This document shows, piece after piece, positions 1 to 5,322 of a stretch of 7,452 nt of DNA. Below the pieces are notes generated by a model. The model worked only from the letters and a program-made list of their open reading frames with translations, was not told the origin of the DNA and made no database searches. The DNA comes from Nitriliruptorales bacterium (GTDB lineage: Bacteria > Actinomycetota > Nitriliruptoria > Euzebyales > Egibacteraceae). The translations under genes were made by a program, and so were the position numbers. The DNA lies in contig SKPY01000343.1 of the NCBI GenBank assembly GCA_007119305.1, positions 1 to 7,452 on the forward strand, written 5' to 3'. Every line of letters begins with the position of its first letter. The first letter of the stretch is position 1.

Positions 1-40
1 GCATCCGGACGCGGGGTTCGACTCCCCGCCACCTCCACCA
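1..40 (+). ncRNA. ssrA: tmRNA (ssrA), 3' end only
   Basis: This is the 3' tRNA-like end of an RNA gene cut by the window edge. A T-arm is visible: stem 11-16 (GCGGGG) pairs with 24-29 (CCCCGC) around the 7-base loop TTCGACT (17-23). It is followed by a 7-base acceptor strand (30-36, CACCTCC), discriminator A37 and an encoded CCA (38-40). The GGACGCGGG lead-in and the CTCCACCA end match the 3' end of bacterial tmRNA, which with SmpB rescues stalled ribosomes and tags the truncated peptide for proteolysis. The T-stem is 6 bp, where 5 bp is usual, through one extra G/C pair. The acceptor 5' partner and the tag-coding region lie outside the window. A tRNA with acceptor GGAGGTG is the alternative; the lead-in argues for tmRNA. 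Confidence 0.75.
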
Positions 41-62
41 CCACACGCAGACGCCGCTCAGC

Positions 63-93
63 GCGGGTCCGGGACCTTCCTCCCGAGGCCCGC
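63..93 (+). terminator. Hairpin terminator after the tmRNA
   Basis: Arm 63-74 pairs with arm 81-93 over 12 bp, with one T-G wobble (68/88) and one bulged A (86). The loop is CCTTCC (75-80). No T-run follows, which is common for terminators in very GC-rich genomes. It starts 23 bases after the encoded CCA, the expected place to end the tmRNA precursor. The structure was read by eye, without energy calculation. Confidence 0.55.
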
Positions 94-264
94 CGGCGGC
101 GTCGTCGCGTTCGGGGACCCAGCCACGGTCGGATGCCCGCTGCCCAGGCCGGCATAGGTCCCGCGTGCGCGGGGTCCATCGGCCTTCCAACGCAGTGCCC
201 CACCCGACACGGGCCTAGCAGCGTCGCTGCGATTGAGATGGTGGTTACACACCAGCCGATCCAC

Positions 265-270
265 AGGAGG
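265..270 (+). promoter_or_regulatory. Ribosome binding site of the DoxX-like gene
   Basis: AGGAGG lies 8 bases upstream of the ATG at 279. It is a full Shine-Dalgarno at good spacing and fixes this start. Confidence 0.85.
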
Positions 271-278
271 GCAGCGAC

Positions 279-1727
279 ATGGAGTACCGCACGCGGGCCG
301 ACGGGTTGCTCGAACCCCCGAAGATGGCGGCCAGGGCAGCCGCGATCGCGTTCCTGCGGATCTGGATCGGGATCATGTGGCTGTTCGAGGTCACGGTCGG
401 CCACAACTGGAAGATCGGCGGACTTGCCTCGCTGCCGCATCCGGGCTGGCTCGGAGAGCGGGCCGGCGACTCGGTGGTCGAGGCGGCCGAGACCGCCATC
501 GCGGACGGGACGTGGGCGTGGGCCGCGTGGCTGTTAGAGACGGTGATCATCCCCAACGCCGCCCTGTTCGGCTACGTCACTATCGGGCTGCAGGTGGCGC
601 TGGGGCTCGCCCTCATCGTCGGCGTGGCGGTGCGGCCGCTCGCGGCGCTCGCGATCATCGCCGACCTGTCGATCTTCATGCTGGGCAACTCCCGCATCCC
701 GCCGTTCTTCACCGCGGCACACATCTTCGTGCTCGTCTCGGGCGCCGGTGCCTACTACGGCCTCGACGGGCTGCTGCTCAACAAGACGCGTGACGCGCGC
801 AAAGGCGCCGCCAGGGCGTTGCACTGGGTGCTCGAGCTGCCGCTGCTCAAGCCCGCCTACCTGCCGCACGCCACGGCGGTCGCGGCCTTCGGCGCGCTCT
901 TCTTCTTCCTGTCGATGCCGGGGCGCGAGACCACCCGCATGGCCTACGTGGGCATGGACCTCGCGGCGCTGCTCGCCCTGGTCGCGCTGGGGTTATACCT
1001 CGCTCGACGTGTGCCCGACCGGCTCACCATCCTCGCCTCCGGGCTGCGCATCTTCGTCGGTTACAAGCTGCTCCACGAGATCTGGGCGCGCACCGTGCCG
1101 GGCGTCAACGCGCTGCCCGGGTTCGCGGACGCCGAGGCGCAGTCCGAGGTGTTCCAGACCGTCGTGGACAACCACTGGGCGCTGTTCTCGAGCCTCATCG
1201 ACACCATCGTGCTGTCGAACATGGGCTTCTGGGTCGTGGTGTTCGGCGCCGCGCAGCTCGTCATCGGCGTCATGCTGCTCGTCGGCTACCGCACGCGCGT
1301 CGCGAGCTTGGCCGGCCTGGCCTTCCTCGGCCTGATGATCGTGTTGGGCCTCACGCGCTACGCCCCGGTCGTGTTCGGCCTGCTCATCCCCGTGCTCGCC
1401 CTCGACGGCGGCCGGTTCTGGAGCCTCGACAGCGTCCGCAAGCCTGACGCGGAGCCCCGCTACGGGCTGCCCATCCCCAGCAAGGCGATCTACCCGCTCA
1501 TCATCCTCGCCGCGATCAACGCCGTCGCTGCGGCGATCACCGCCTTCTCGCTCGGGATCGAGCCCGGCGACTACGTCGGCTCTATGCCGTCGATGGTCAC
1601 CGCGTTCGTGGCGATCTTCTCGGGCCTGCTGGCATTCGTCGGCTGGCTCCAGCTCCACCCCACGCTGGACCACAGCGGCGAGGTCGTCGTCGACCGGGAC
1701 GACCGCCCCCGCCCCGCCCGGACCTGA
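279..1727 (+). CDS. Tandem-duplicated DoxX-like integral membrane protein
   Basis: The 482-residue protein is strongly hydrophobic, with roughly 10-12 predicted membrane helices (about 22-40, 93-117, 118-136, 142-161, 198-213, 223-243, 250-270, 315-336, 340-358, 362-376, 402-422, 437-456). It looks like two DoxX-type units in a row. LRIxxG with a following Glu occurs at 26-37 and again at 256-267 (offset 230). Residues 86-165 align without gaps to 307-386 (offset 221), sharing N93/N314, Q105/Q326, G109/G330, VG114-115/VG335-336, R119/R340, G136/G357 and LD162-163/LD383-384. A third hydrophobic part (about 402-458) and a charged tail follow. DoxX/DoxD relatives include a thiosulfate:quinone oxidoreductase subunit and membrane redox-complex partners, but the substrate here is unknown. 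The usual DoxX protein is about 120-180 residues, so this one is much longer. The start is set by the AGGAGG at 265-270. It appears to be transcribed alone, between the tmRNA and a convergent gene. Confidence 0.75.
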   Translation: MEYRTRADGLLEPPKMAARAAAIAFLRIWIGIMWLFEVTVGHNWKIGGLASLPHPGWLGERAGDSVVEAAETAIADGTWAWAAWLLETVIIPNAALFGYVTIGLQVALGLALIVGVAVRPLAALAIIADLSIFMLGNSRIPPFFTAAHIFVLVSGAGAYYGLDGLLLNKTRDARKGAARALHWVLELPLLKPAYLPHATAVAAFGALFFFLSMPGRETTRMAYVGMDLAALLALVALGLYLARRVPDRLTILASGLRIFVGYKLLHEIWARTVPGVNALPGFADAEAQSEVFQTVVDNHWALFSSLIDTIVLSNMGFWVVVFGAAQLVIGVMLLVGYRTRVASLAGLAFLGLMIVLGLTRYAPVVFGLLIPVLALDGGRFWSLDSVRKPDAEPRYGLPIPSKAIYPLIILAAINAVAAAITAFSLGIEPGDYVGSMPSMVTAFVAIFSGLLAFVGWLQLHPTLDHSGEVVVDRDDRPRPART

Positions 1728-1749
1728 CCCGACCCGGCCGCAGACACTT

Positions 1750-1775
1750 GGGGCGCCCCGCCTGCGGGGCGCCCC
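1750..1775 (+). terminator. Strong hairpin terminator between convergent genes
   Basis: Perfect 12-base arms, 1750-1761 (GGGGCGCCCCGC) and 1764-1775, have only CT between them, so the real loop will open a pair or two. T1749 and A1776 extend the stem. A pyrimidine-rich stretch, CTCTTCT, follows at 1780-1786 on the plus strand, so the best fit is termination of the DoxX-like gene, whose stop is 22 bases upstream. The stem is symmetric and may also stop minus-strand transcripts from the amine oxidase. Confidence 0.75.
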
Positions 1776-1801
1776 AGCGCTCTTCTAGCAGCAGGGGCGC
1801 G

Positions 1802-1826
1802 GGGGCCGCGCGTCAGGCGCGGCCCC
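1802..1826 (-). terminator. Hairpin spanning the amine oxidase stop codon
   Basis: Arms 1802-1811 and 1817-1826 are perfect 10-bp complements (minus-strand reading GGGGCCGCGC ... GCGCGGCCCC) with a 5-base loop at 1812-1816. The TGA stop of the minus-strand oxidase (1815-1813) sits inside the loop. There is no T-run. It may act as a 3' end stabiliser or a first terminator ahead of the 1750-1775 stem. The structure is plain in the sequence; its function is inferred. Confidence 0.5.
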
Positions 1827-3177
1827 GGTCGCCGAGGACCTCACGGGCGGCGCGCTGGCCCGACTGGATCGCCCCCTCCATGTAGCCGGGCCAGACCGTG
1901 GCGGTCTCGGTGCCCGCCCAGTGCAGCGGCCCCACGGGGGCCCGCAGCGCCGGTCCGTACGTCGTCAGCACGCCCGGGGGGCAGTAGCCCGCGTAGCAGC
2001 CGCGGGTGAACTCCTCGGTGCTCCAGTCATGCTCGACGAAGGCCACGGGGTTCGCCGCCCGGGGGCCGAACAGGCGGGCGAGCACGTCGCTGACCGCCCG
2101 CCGGCGCTCCGCCTCGGGCCTGCGCCCCCAGTGCCGCGCGGCGGCCGCCGCGAAGAACCCCACCAGCACCCCTGGCTGACCCCCCGGCGGGGAGCCGTCG
2201 AACACCATCCGCACGGGGCCGGGGATGCTCAGCGCCTGTCCGCACAGCCCCTCGTAGCGCCAGAACGGCTCGTCGTAGAACGCATGGCACTTGATGACCG
2301 CCCCCATGGGCATGCGCTGGGTGAGCTGGTCCCGCCACGCGGGCAGCGGCGGGTCGTAGTCGAGACGGCCGGCCAGGGTGGGCGGCAGCGCCACGACGGC
2401 CCGTCGGGCCGCCACCGCGTCGCCGTCTGCGGGCTCGACCACCACCCTGTCCGCCTCCCAGCGGATGCGGCGGACCGGCGCGGCGAGTCGCACCCGGTCG
2501 CCGAGCGCGGCAGCCAGCCCGGTGCACAGCTGCTGGCTGCCACCGACGATCCGGTCCTGCTGGGCTCCGCCGCCGGTGCCGACCAGCACGTCGAGCCCGC
2601 CCGCCGCGTGCGTGTAGAACAGCGCGTGGAGCAGGGACACGTCGGCGGGCTCGGCAGCCCACACGGCCTGGAAGATCACGCTGAAGACGATGCGGCCCAG
2701 CGGCGTCGTGCACGTGCGCCGCAGCCAGGTGTCGACGGTGGTGGCGTCCCACGCCCGCGCGTTGCGCGCGCGCCAGGGCGCCTCCAGCGGCACCCTGCGG
2801 GCCAGCCGGTCGAAGCGCAGCATCGCCTGGCGCACGTCGGCGAGCACGACGGGGTTCAGCGTGGGGGTGTCGCCCCGGTAGCGCACGGTGGCGGTGGGCA
2901 GCTCGAAGAGCTTGTCGCCCTCCTCGTAGGTGGGGTGCGTGGCGAGCCCCAGCTCCGCGGTGAGGTGGGCCACGCGCTGGTGGGTGGGGCCGAGCCACTG
3001 GGCCCCTGCTTCGACGCGCTCACCGCGCGAACCCGGCAGCTCGACGTCGAGCGTGCGGCCCCCGACGCGCTCGCGGGCTTCGAGCACGACGACGTCGCAC
3101 CCGCCCGTGTGGAGGCCGCGCGCTGCGGTCAGGCCTGCGAGCCCCGCACCGATCACCACTGCGTCGTGACTGGCCAT
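1813..3177 (-). CDS. Flavin monoamine oxidase (MAO family)
   Basis: The 454-residue FAD enzyme would oxidatively deaminate amines to aldehyde, ammonia and hydrogen peroxide. The N-terminus carries the dinucleotide-binding motif GAGLAG (10-15), followed by the acidic ribose-binding E33 and ERVGGR (36-41). GAQWLGPT (58-65) and GGGAQQDRIVGGS (202-214) are family blocks. The C-terminus has AGTETATVWPGYMEGA (421-436). Compared from memory with human MAO-B, the key residues are kept: K296 in VIKC (Lys296), C394 in GCY (the cysteine that binds FAD covalently, Cys397), and Y395 and Y432 (aromatic cage, Tyr398/Tyr435). The C-terminal membrane anchor of mitochondrial MAO is absent and there is no signal peptide, so it is probably cytosolic. 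Substrate is not predictable; tyramine, phenylethylamine-like amines or putrescine are possible. AGGAGGG (3187-3181) precedes the ATG with rather short spacing. It stands alone, divergent from the acyltransferase. Confidence 0.9.
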   Translation of the reverse strand: MASHDAVVIGAGLAGLTAARGLHTGGCDVVVLEARERVGGRTLDVELPGSRGERVEAGAQWLGPTHQRVAHLTAELGLATHPTYEEGDKLFELPTATVRYRGDTPTLNPVVLADVRQAMLRFDRLARRVPLEAPWRARNARAWDATTVDTWLRRTCTTPLGRIVFSVIFQAVWAAEPADVSLLHALFYTHAAGGLDVLVGTGGGAQQDRIVGGSQQLCTGLAAALGDRVRLAAPVRRIRWEADRVVVEPADGDAVAARRAVVALPPTLAGRLDYDPPLPAWRDQLTQRMPMGAVIKCHAFYDEPFWRYEGLCGQALSIPGPVRMVFDGSPPGGQPGVLVGFFAAAAARHWGRRPEAERRRAVSDVLARLFGPRAANPVAFVEHDWSTEEFTRGCYAGYCPPGVLTTYGPALRAPVGPLHWAGTETATVWPGYMEGAIQSGQRAAREVLGDRGRA

Positions 3178-3192
3178 GCGCCCTCCTCGCGG

Positions 3193-3206
3193 CTGTAGCG
3201 CGACAG
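3193..3206. promoter_or_regulatory. Imperfect palindrome and possible promoter in the divergent gap
   Basis: CTGTAGCGCGACAG is an inverted repeat with one mismatched pair. It lies between the divergent oxidase and acyltransferase genes. On the minus strand, TACTGT (3208-3203) fits a TANNNT -10 box and would place the transcript start about 20 bases before the oxidase ATG, ahead of its ribosome binding site. No convincing -35 is seen. A protein bound at the palindrome would cover that -10. This is a weak call. Confidence 0.25.
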
Positions 3207-3254
3207 TATGCCGGGCCTGACCCGGGTCGCCGCACTCCCGTGCGTGCCCGGGGG

Positions 3255-3260
3255 TACGCT
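3255..3260 (+). promoter_or_regulatory. -10 box for a leaderless acyltransferase transcript
   Basis: TACGCT fits the actinobacterial TANNNT -10 pattern and ends 6 bases before the ATG at 3267, so transcription would start at or near the start codon. No Shine-Dalgarno stands at usable spacing before this ATG (GGGGG lies too far off). Together these suggest a leaderless mRNA. Confidence 0.45.
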
Positions 3261-3266
3261 CGGATC

Positions 3267-4646
3267 ATGGTCCGCCCGATCCTCGACCGCTTCTTCGTCC
3301 TGCTGGCGCTCGTCATCCTGCGGGCCTTCTTCCGCGCCGTCGAGGTCGCGGGCAGGGAGCGCATCCCGAAGGGGCGGCCCGTGTTGATCGTCGCCAACCA
3401 CTTCAACGGCTTCGTGGATCCGGTCATCCTCGTGCACGTCTTCGGCCGGGTGCCCCGGTTCCTCGCCAAGTCGACGCTGTGGAACGTGCGCATCGCACGC
3501 CCCCTGTACGCGCTCGCGGGCATGGTGCCGGTGCACCGGCCCGAGGACCGCAGGGACCGGGAGAGCAACGAGTCGGCCTTCGCCGCGGCGCACCGGGTGA
3601 TGCTGCGGCGAGGGCACGTCGCGATCTTCCCGGAGGGCACGACGCACGACGTGCCGGCGCTGGCGCGGATCCGCACCGGGGCGGCCCGGATCGCGCTCGG
3701 TGCGCGCGCGGCAGGTGCCGAGCAGCTCGTCATCGTGCCCGTCGGCCTCGCCTTCGACGACAAGCTCGCTCTGCGTTCGCGCGTCCTCGCCCGCGTGGGC
3801 GCGCCGATCGACCTCGACACCGAGTTCGAGACGTTCGTCGCACGCGGCGAACCCGAGGGTGAGGACAACGAGGCAGCGGTCCGGCGTCTCACCACCGAGA
3901 TCGAAGCCCGGCTGCGGGAGGTCTCGCCCGAGTACCGGGATGCACGGGAGGCGCGAGTGCTGGCCCGCGCCGCGGAGATCGCGCACCGCACCGGGTTGCG
4001 CCGCCACCACGCGCAGGTGCCGCTCGCGGAGCAGGAGCCGCTCGCCCAGCGCCTCGCCTACGCGCCGCCGGCAGCCCGCCAGGAGCTGACCGACGCGCTG
4101 GCCCGCTACCACCTCGACCTCGACCTGCTCGGGCTGCGCGACCATCAGCTCGTGCCGGGCTACACCCCGCGGCAGCTGCTCGCCGACTTCCTGTGGACCG
4201 CGGCGGTCGTGGCGCTGCTCGCGCCGCTGTGGATCCCGGGGTTCCTCCTCAACTTCGTGCCCTACCAGGTCGTCTCGGCGGCCGGACGAGCCACGCGCAA
4301 CCCGGTGATGAAAGGCAGCGTGCGCTTCTTCGTCGCCCTGGCGGCGTTCCCGCTCGTGTGGACCGCGGTGATCGTGACCAGCGACGTCGACGGCTGGCTG
4401 CCGACCCTCGGTCTCGTGGTGCTGCTGCCGTTGTCCGGCATCGTCGCCGTGGGGGTGCTCGAGCGGATCGTGCGGGCGTTCCGGGCCTGGCGTGGCTGGC
4501 AGGCGCTGCGCGATCGGCGGGCGCTGCTCGGCGACCTGCTGGAGGAGCGCCGCCGGCTCGTGACGGCCGTGGAGGATGCCGCGGCTCAGGTTCCGCCGGG
4601 CGTCGAGCGCAGGCCCTCCGCCCGAGCGGGCCAGGCGACCGGGTGA
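3267..4646 (+). CDS. PlsC-type glycerolipid acyltransferase, Gat1/Sct1-like
   Basis: The 459-residue protein has an N-terminal acyltransferase domain (about 30-220) and a hydrophobic C-terminal part. The catalytic block NHFNGFVDP (44-52) has His45 and Asp51 five residues apart, not four as in classical PlsC. This spacing, and the third block FPEGTTHD (121-128), resemble yeast Gat1/Sct1 glycerol-3-phosphate acyltransferases and their bacterial relatives. AKSTLW (68-73) and VPVHRP (87-92) fit the second block. Probable membrane helices lie at about 305-330, 352-372 and 376-398, after a long charged middle (220-300). It should transfer a fatty acyl group to glycerol-3-phosphate or a lysophospholipid at the inner membrane face. 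Acceptor and acyl donor are unknown. The ATG at 3267 is preferred over an in-frame GTG at 3240: domain homology begins after it and a TANNNT box sits just upstream. The RDD gene follows 3 bases after the stop. Confidence 0.85.
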   Translation: MVRPILDRFFVLLALVILRAFFRAVEVAGRERIPKGRPVLIVANHFNGFVDPVILVHVFGRVPRFLAKSTLWNVRIARPLYALAGMVPVHRPEDRRDRESNESAFAAAHRVMLRRGHVAIFPEGTTHDVPALARIRTGAARIALGARAAGAEQLVIVPVGLAFDDKLALRSRVLARVGAPIDLDTEFETFVARGEPEGEDNEAAVRRLTTEIEARLREVSPEYRDAREARVLARAAEIAHRTGLRRHHAQVPLAEQEPLAQRLAYAPPAARQELTDALARYHLDLDLLGLRDHQLVPGYTPRQLLADFLWTAAVVALLAPLWIPGFLLNFVPYQVVSAAGRATRNPVMKGSVRFFVALAAFPLVWTAVIVTSDVDGWLPTLGLVVLLPLSGIVAVGVLERIVRAFRAWRGWQALRDRRALLGDLLEERRRLVTAVEDAAAQVPPGVERRPSARAGQATG

Positions 4647-4649
4647 GGC

Positions 4650-5111
4650 GTGCTGGTGCGCGAGCGGCTGCGCGCCGCACTGATCGATGAGGCCCTCGTC
4701 GGGCTGAGCGTGTTCCTCGTGGCGGCGATGGCGCTGCAGACCGGGGTGCTGGCGGTCCTCGCCGTGCCGGCGGGCCGGATGGCCGAGCCGGTGGCCTCCT
4801 GGCTCGGCGTGTCGGTCGTGCCGCTGACGGTGGGCGGCCTCGCCGTGGTGTCGTGGCTGCTGATCAGGCTCGCGTACAGGATCCTGGGCAGCGGCTCGCC
4901 GTCCGGCCAGACGCCGGGCAAGCGTGCCGCAGGGCTGCGGGTGGTGTCCGGTGAGGACGGCCGCCCCCCGGGGTACGCGCGGGCGGCGGTGCGCGAGCTC
5001 GTGCTCGCCCTCGAGGTCGTCACCGTCGTGGGCCTCGCCGGCGCGCTCCGCACGCCCTCCTGGCACGACCGGGTTGCCGGGACACGCGTCGTGGCCGTGA
5101 GCCCCCCCTGA
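4650..5111 (+). CDS. RDD family membrane protein
   Basis: This small protein has 153 residues, about the usual size of a one-domain RDD protein. It has the family marks: an N-terminal Arg and Asp in RLRAALID (R8, D13), GQTPGKRAAGLRVV (86-99), an R-rich stretch before the last helix (R111, R115), and a closing WHDRVAGTRVV (138-148). Three membrane helices are likely at about 14-40, 52-78 and 113-133. RDD proteins have no single established role; some have been linked to ion transport or membrane stress. The GTG start lies 3 bases after the acyltransferase stop, with GGTGAGG (4642-4648) as a weak overlapping ribosome binding site, so translation is probably coupled to the upstream gene. A second GTG at 4656 would shorten it by two residues. 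Confidence 0.85.
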   Translation: MLVRERLRAALIDEALVGLSVFLVAAMALQTGVLAVLAVPAGRMAEPVASWLGVSVVPLTVGGLAVVSWLLIRLAYRILGSGSPSGQTPGKRAAGLRVVSGEDGRPPGYARAAVRELVLALEVVTVVGLAGALRTPSWHDRVAGTRVVAVSPP

Positions 5112-5163
5112 GCGCTACTGCCCCCCTCGGCTGGCGGTGTGATGGCACGAGCGCTTCTCCTGA

Positions 5164-5233
5164 AGGGCGTCGAGAAGACCCTCGCAGTGGACGTCCCGTG
5201 ACGCCCTGATGCCCCGCTGACAGGGGCGCAGGG
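5164..5233 (+). repeat. Cluster of inverted repeats in the gap before the regulator
   Basis: The 210-base gap from 5112 to 5321 holds several inverted repeats. AGGGCGTC (5164-5171) pairs perfectly with GACGCCCT (5200-5207). CGAG/CTCG (5171-5174, 5181-5184) and the palindrome GGACGTCC (5189-5196) lie within its loop. Next, GCCCC (5211-5215) pairs with GGGGC (5223-5227), with possible outer pairing CCC 5204-5206 to GGG 5231-5233. That outer pairing competes with the first stem. No T-run follows. The cluster may end the acyltransferase-RDD transcript or belong to the leader of the next gene. Confidence 0.35.
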
Positions 5234-5289
5234 TGAACAACAGTGACATGATGCAGGCTTGACAGGTGGTTCCGGATGGGAGGACGGCC

Positions 5290-5322
5290 GTGGTGCGCTC
5301 GAGGTCGCGGATGGGGTCGTGA
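5290..5322 (+). CDS. Possible 10-codon leader peptide ORF
   Basis: GTG at 5290 opens a 10-codon frame reading M(V)VRSRSRMGS, then TGA (5320-5322). GGGAGGA (5278-5284) precedes it at about 6 bases, a better ribosome binding site than the one before the regulator. The TGA overlaps the regulator's ATG as TGATG, the usual form of stop-start coupling. The peptide is arginine- and serine-rich with no recognisable domain. It may exist only to deliver ribosomes to the regulator start. Alternatively, the true regulator start differs, or the overlap is chance. Confidence 0.35.
   Translation: MVRSRSRMGS

Noticed and set aside
233..238. TTGAGA as a -35 box for the DoxX-like gene
   Set aside because: No acceptable -10 hexamer lies at 15-19 bases; the sequence there (CCGATC region) is unconvincing and close to the ribosome binding site.
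1..278. Mobile element integrated at the tmRNA 3' end
   Set aside because: No integrase gene, repeated tmRNA end or shift in composition is visible downstream; the next gene is an ordinary membrane protein.
1921..3198. Plus-strand open frame of 425 codons
   Set aside because: It is antisense to the amine oxidase, which matches the MAO family over its full length. The product is Arg/Gly/Pro/His-rich without motifs.
3240..3266. GTG start adding nine residues to the acyltransferase
   Set aside because: No ribosome binding site precedes it, the extra residues add no family homology, and a -10-like box lies inside this stretch just before the ATG at 3267.
3153..5066. Minus-strand open frame of 637 codons
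   Set aside because: It is antisense to the acyltransferase and RDD genes, which have clear family motifs. Its composition is low-complexity and charged, with no recognisable fold.
5259..5264. Perfect TTGACA -35 hexamer before the regulator
   Set aside because: At 16-18 bases downstream there are only GC-rich hexamers (around GGACGG) with no likeness to a -10 box, and they overlap the ribosome binding site of the leader ORF.
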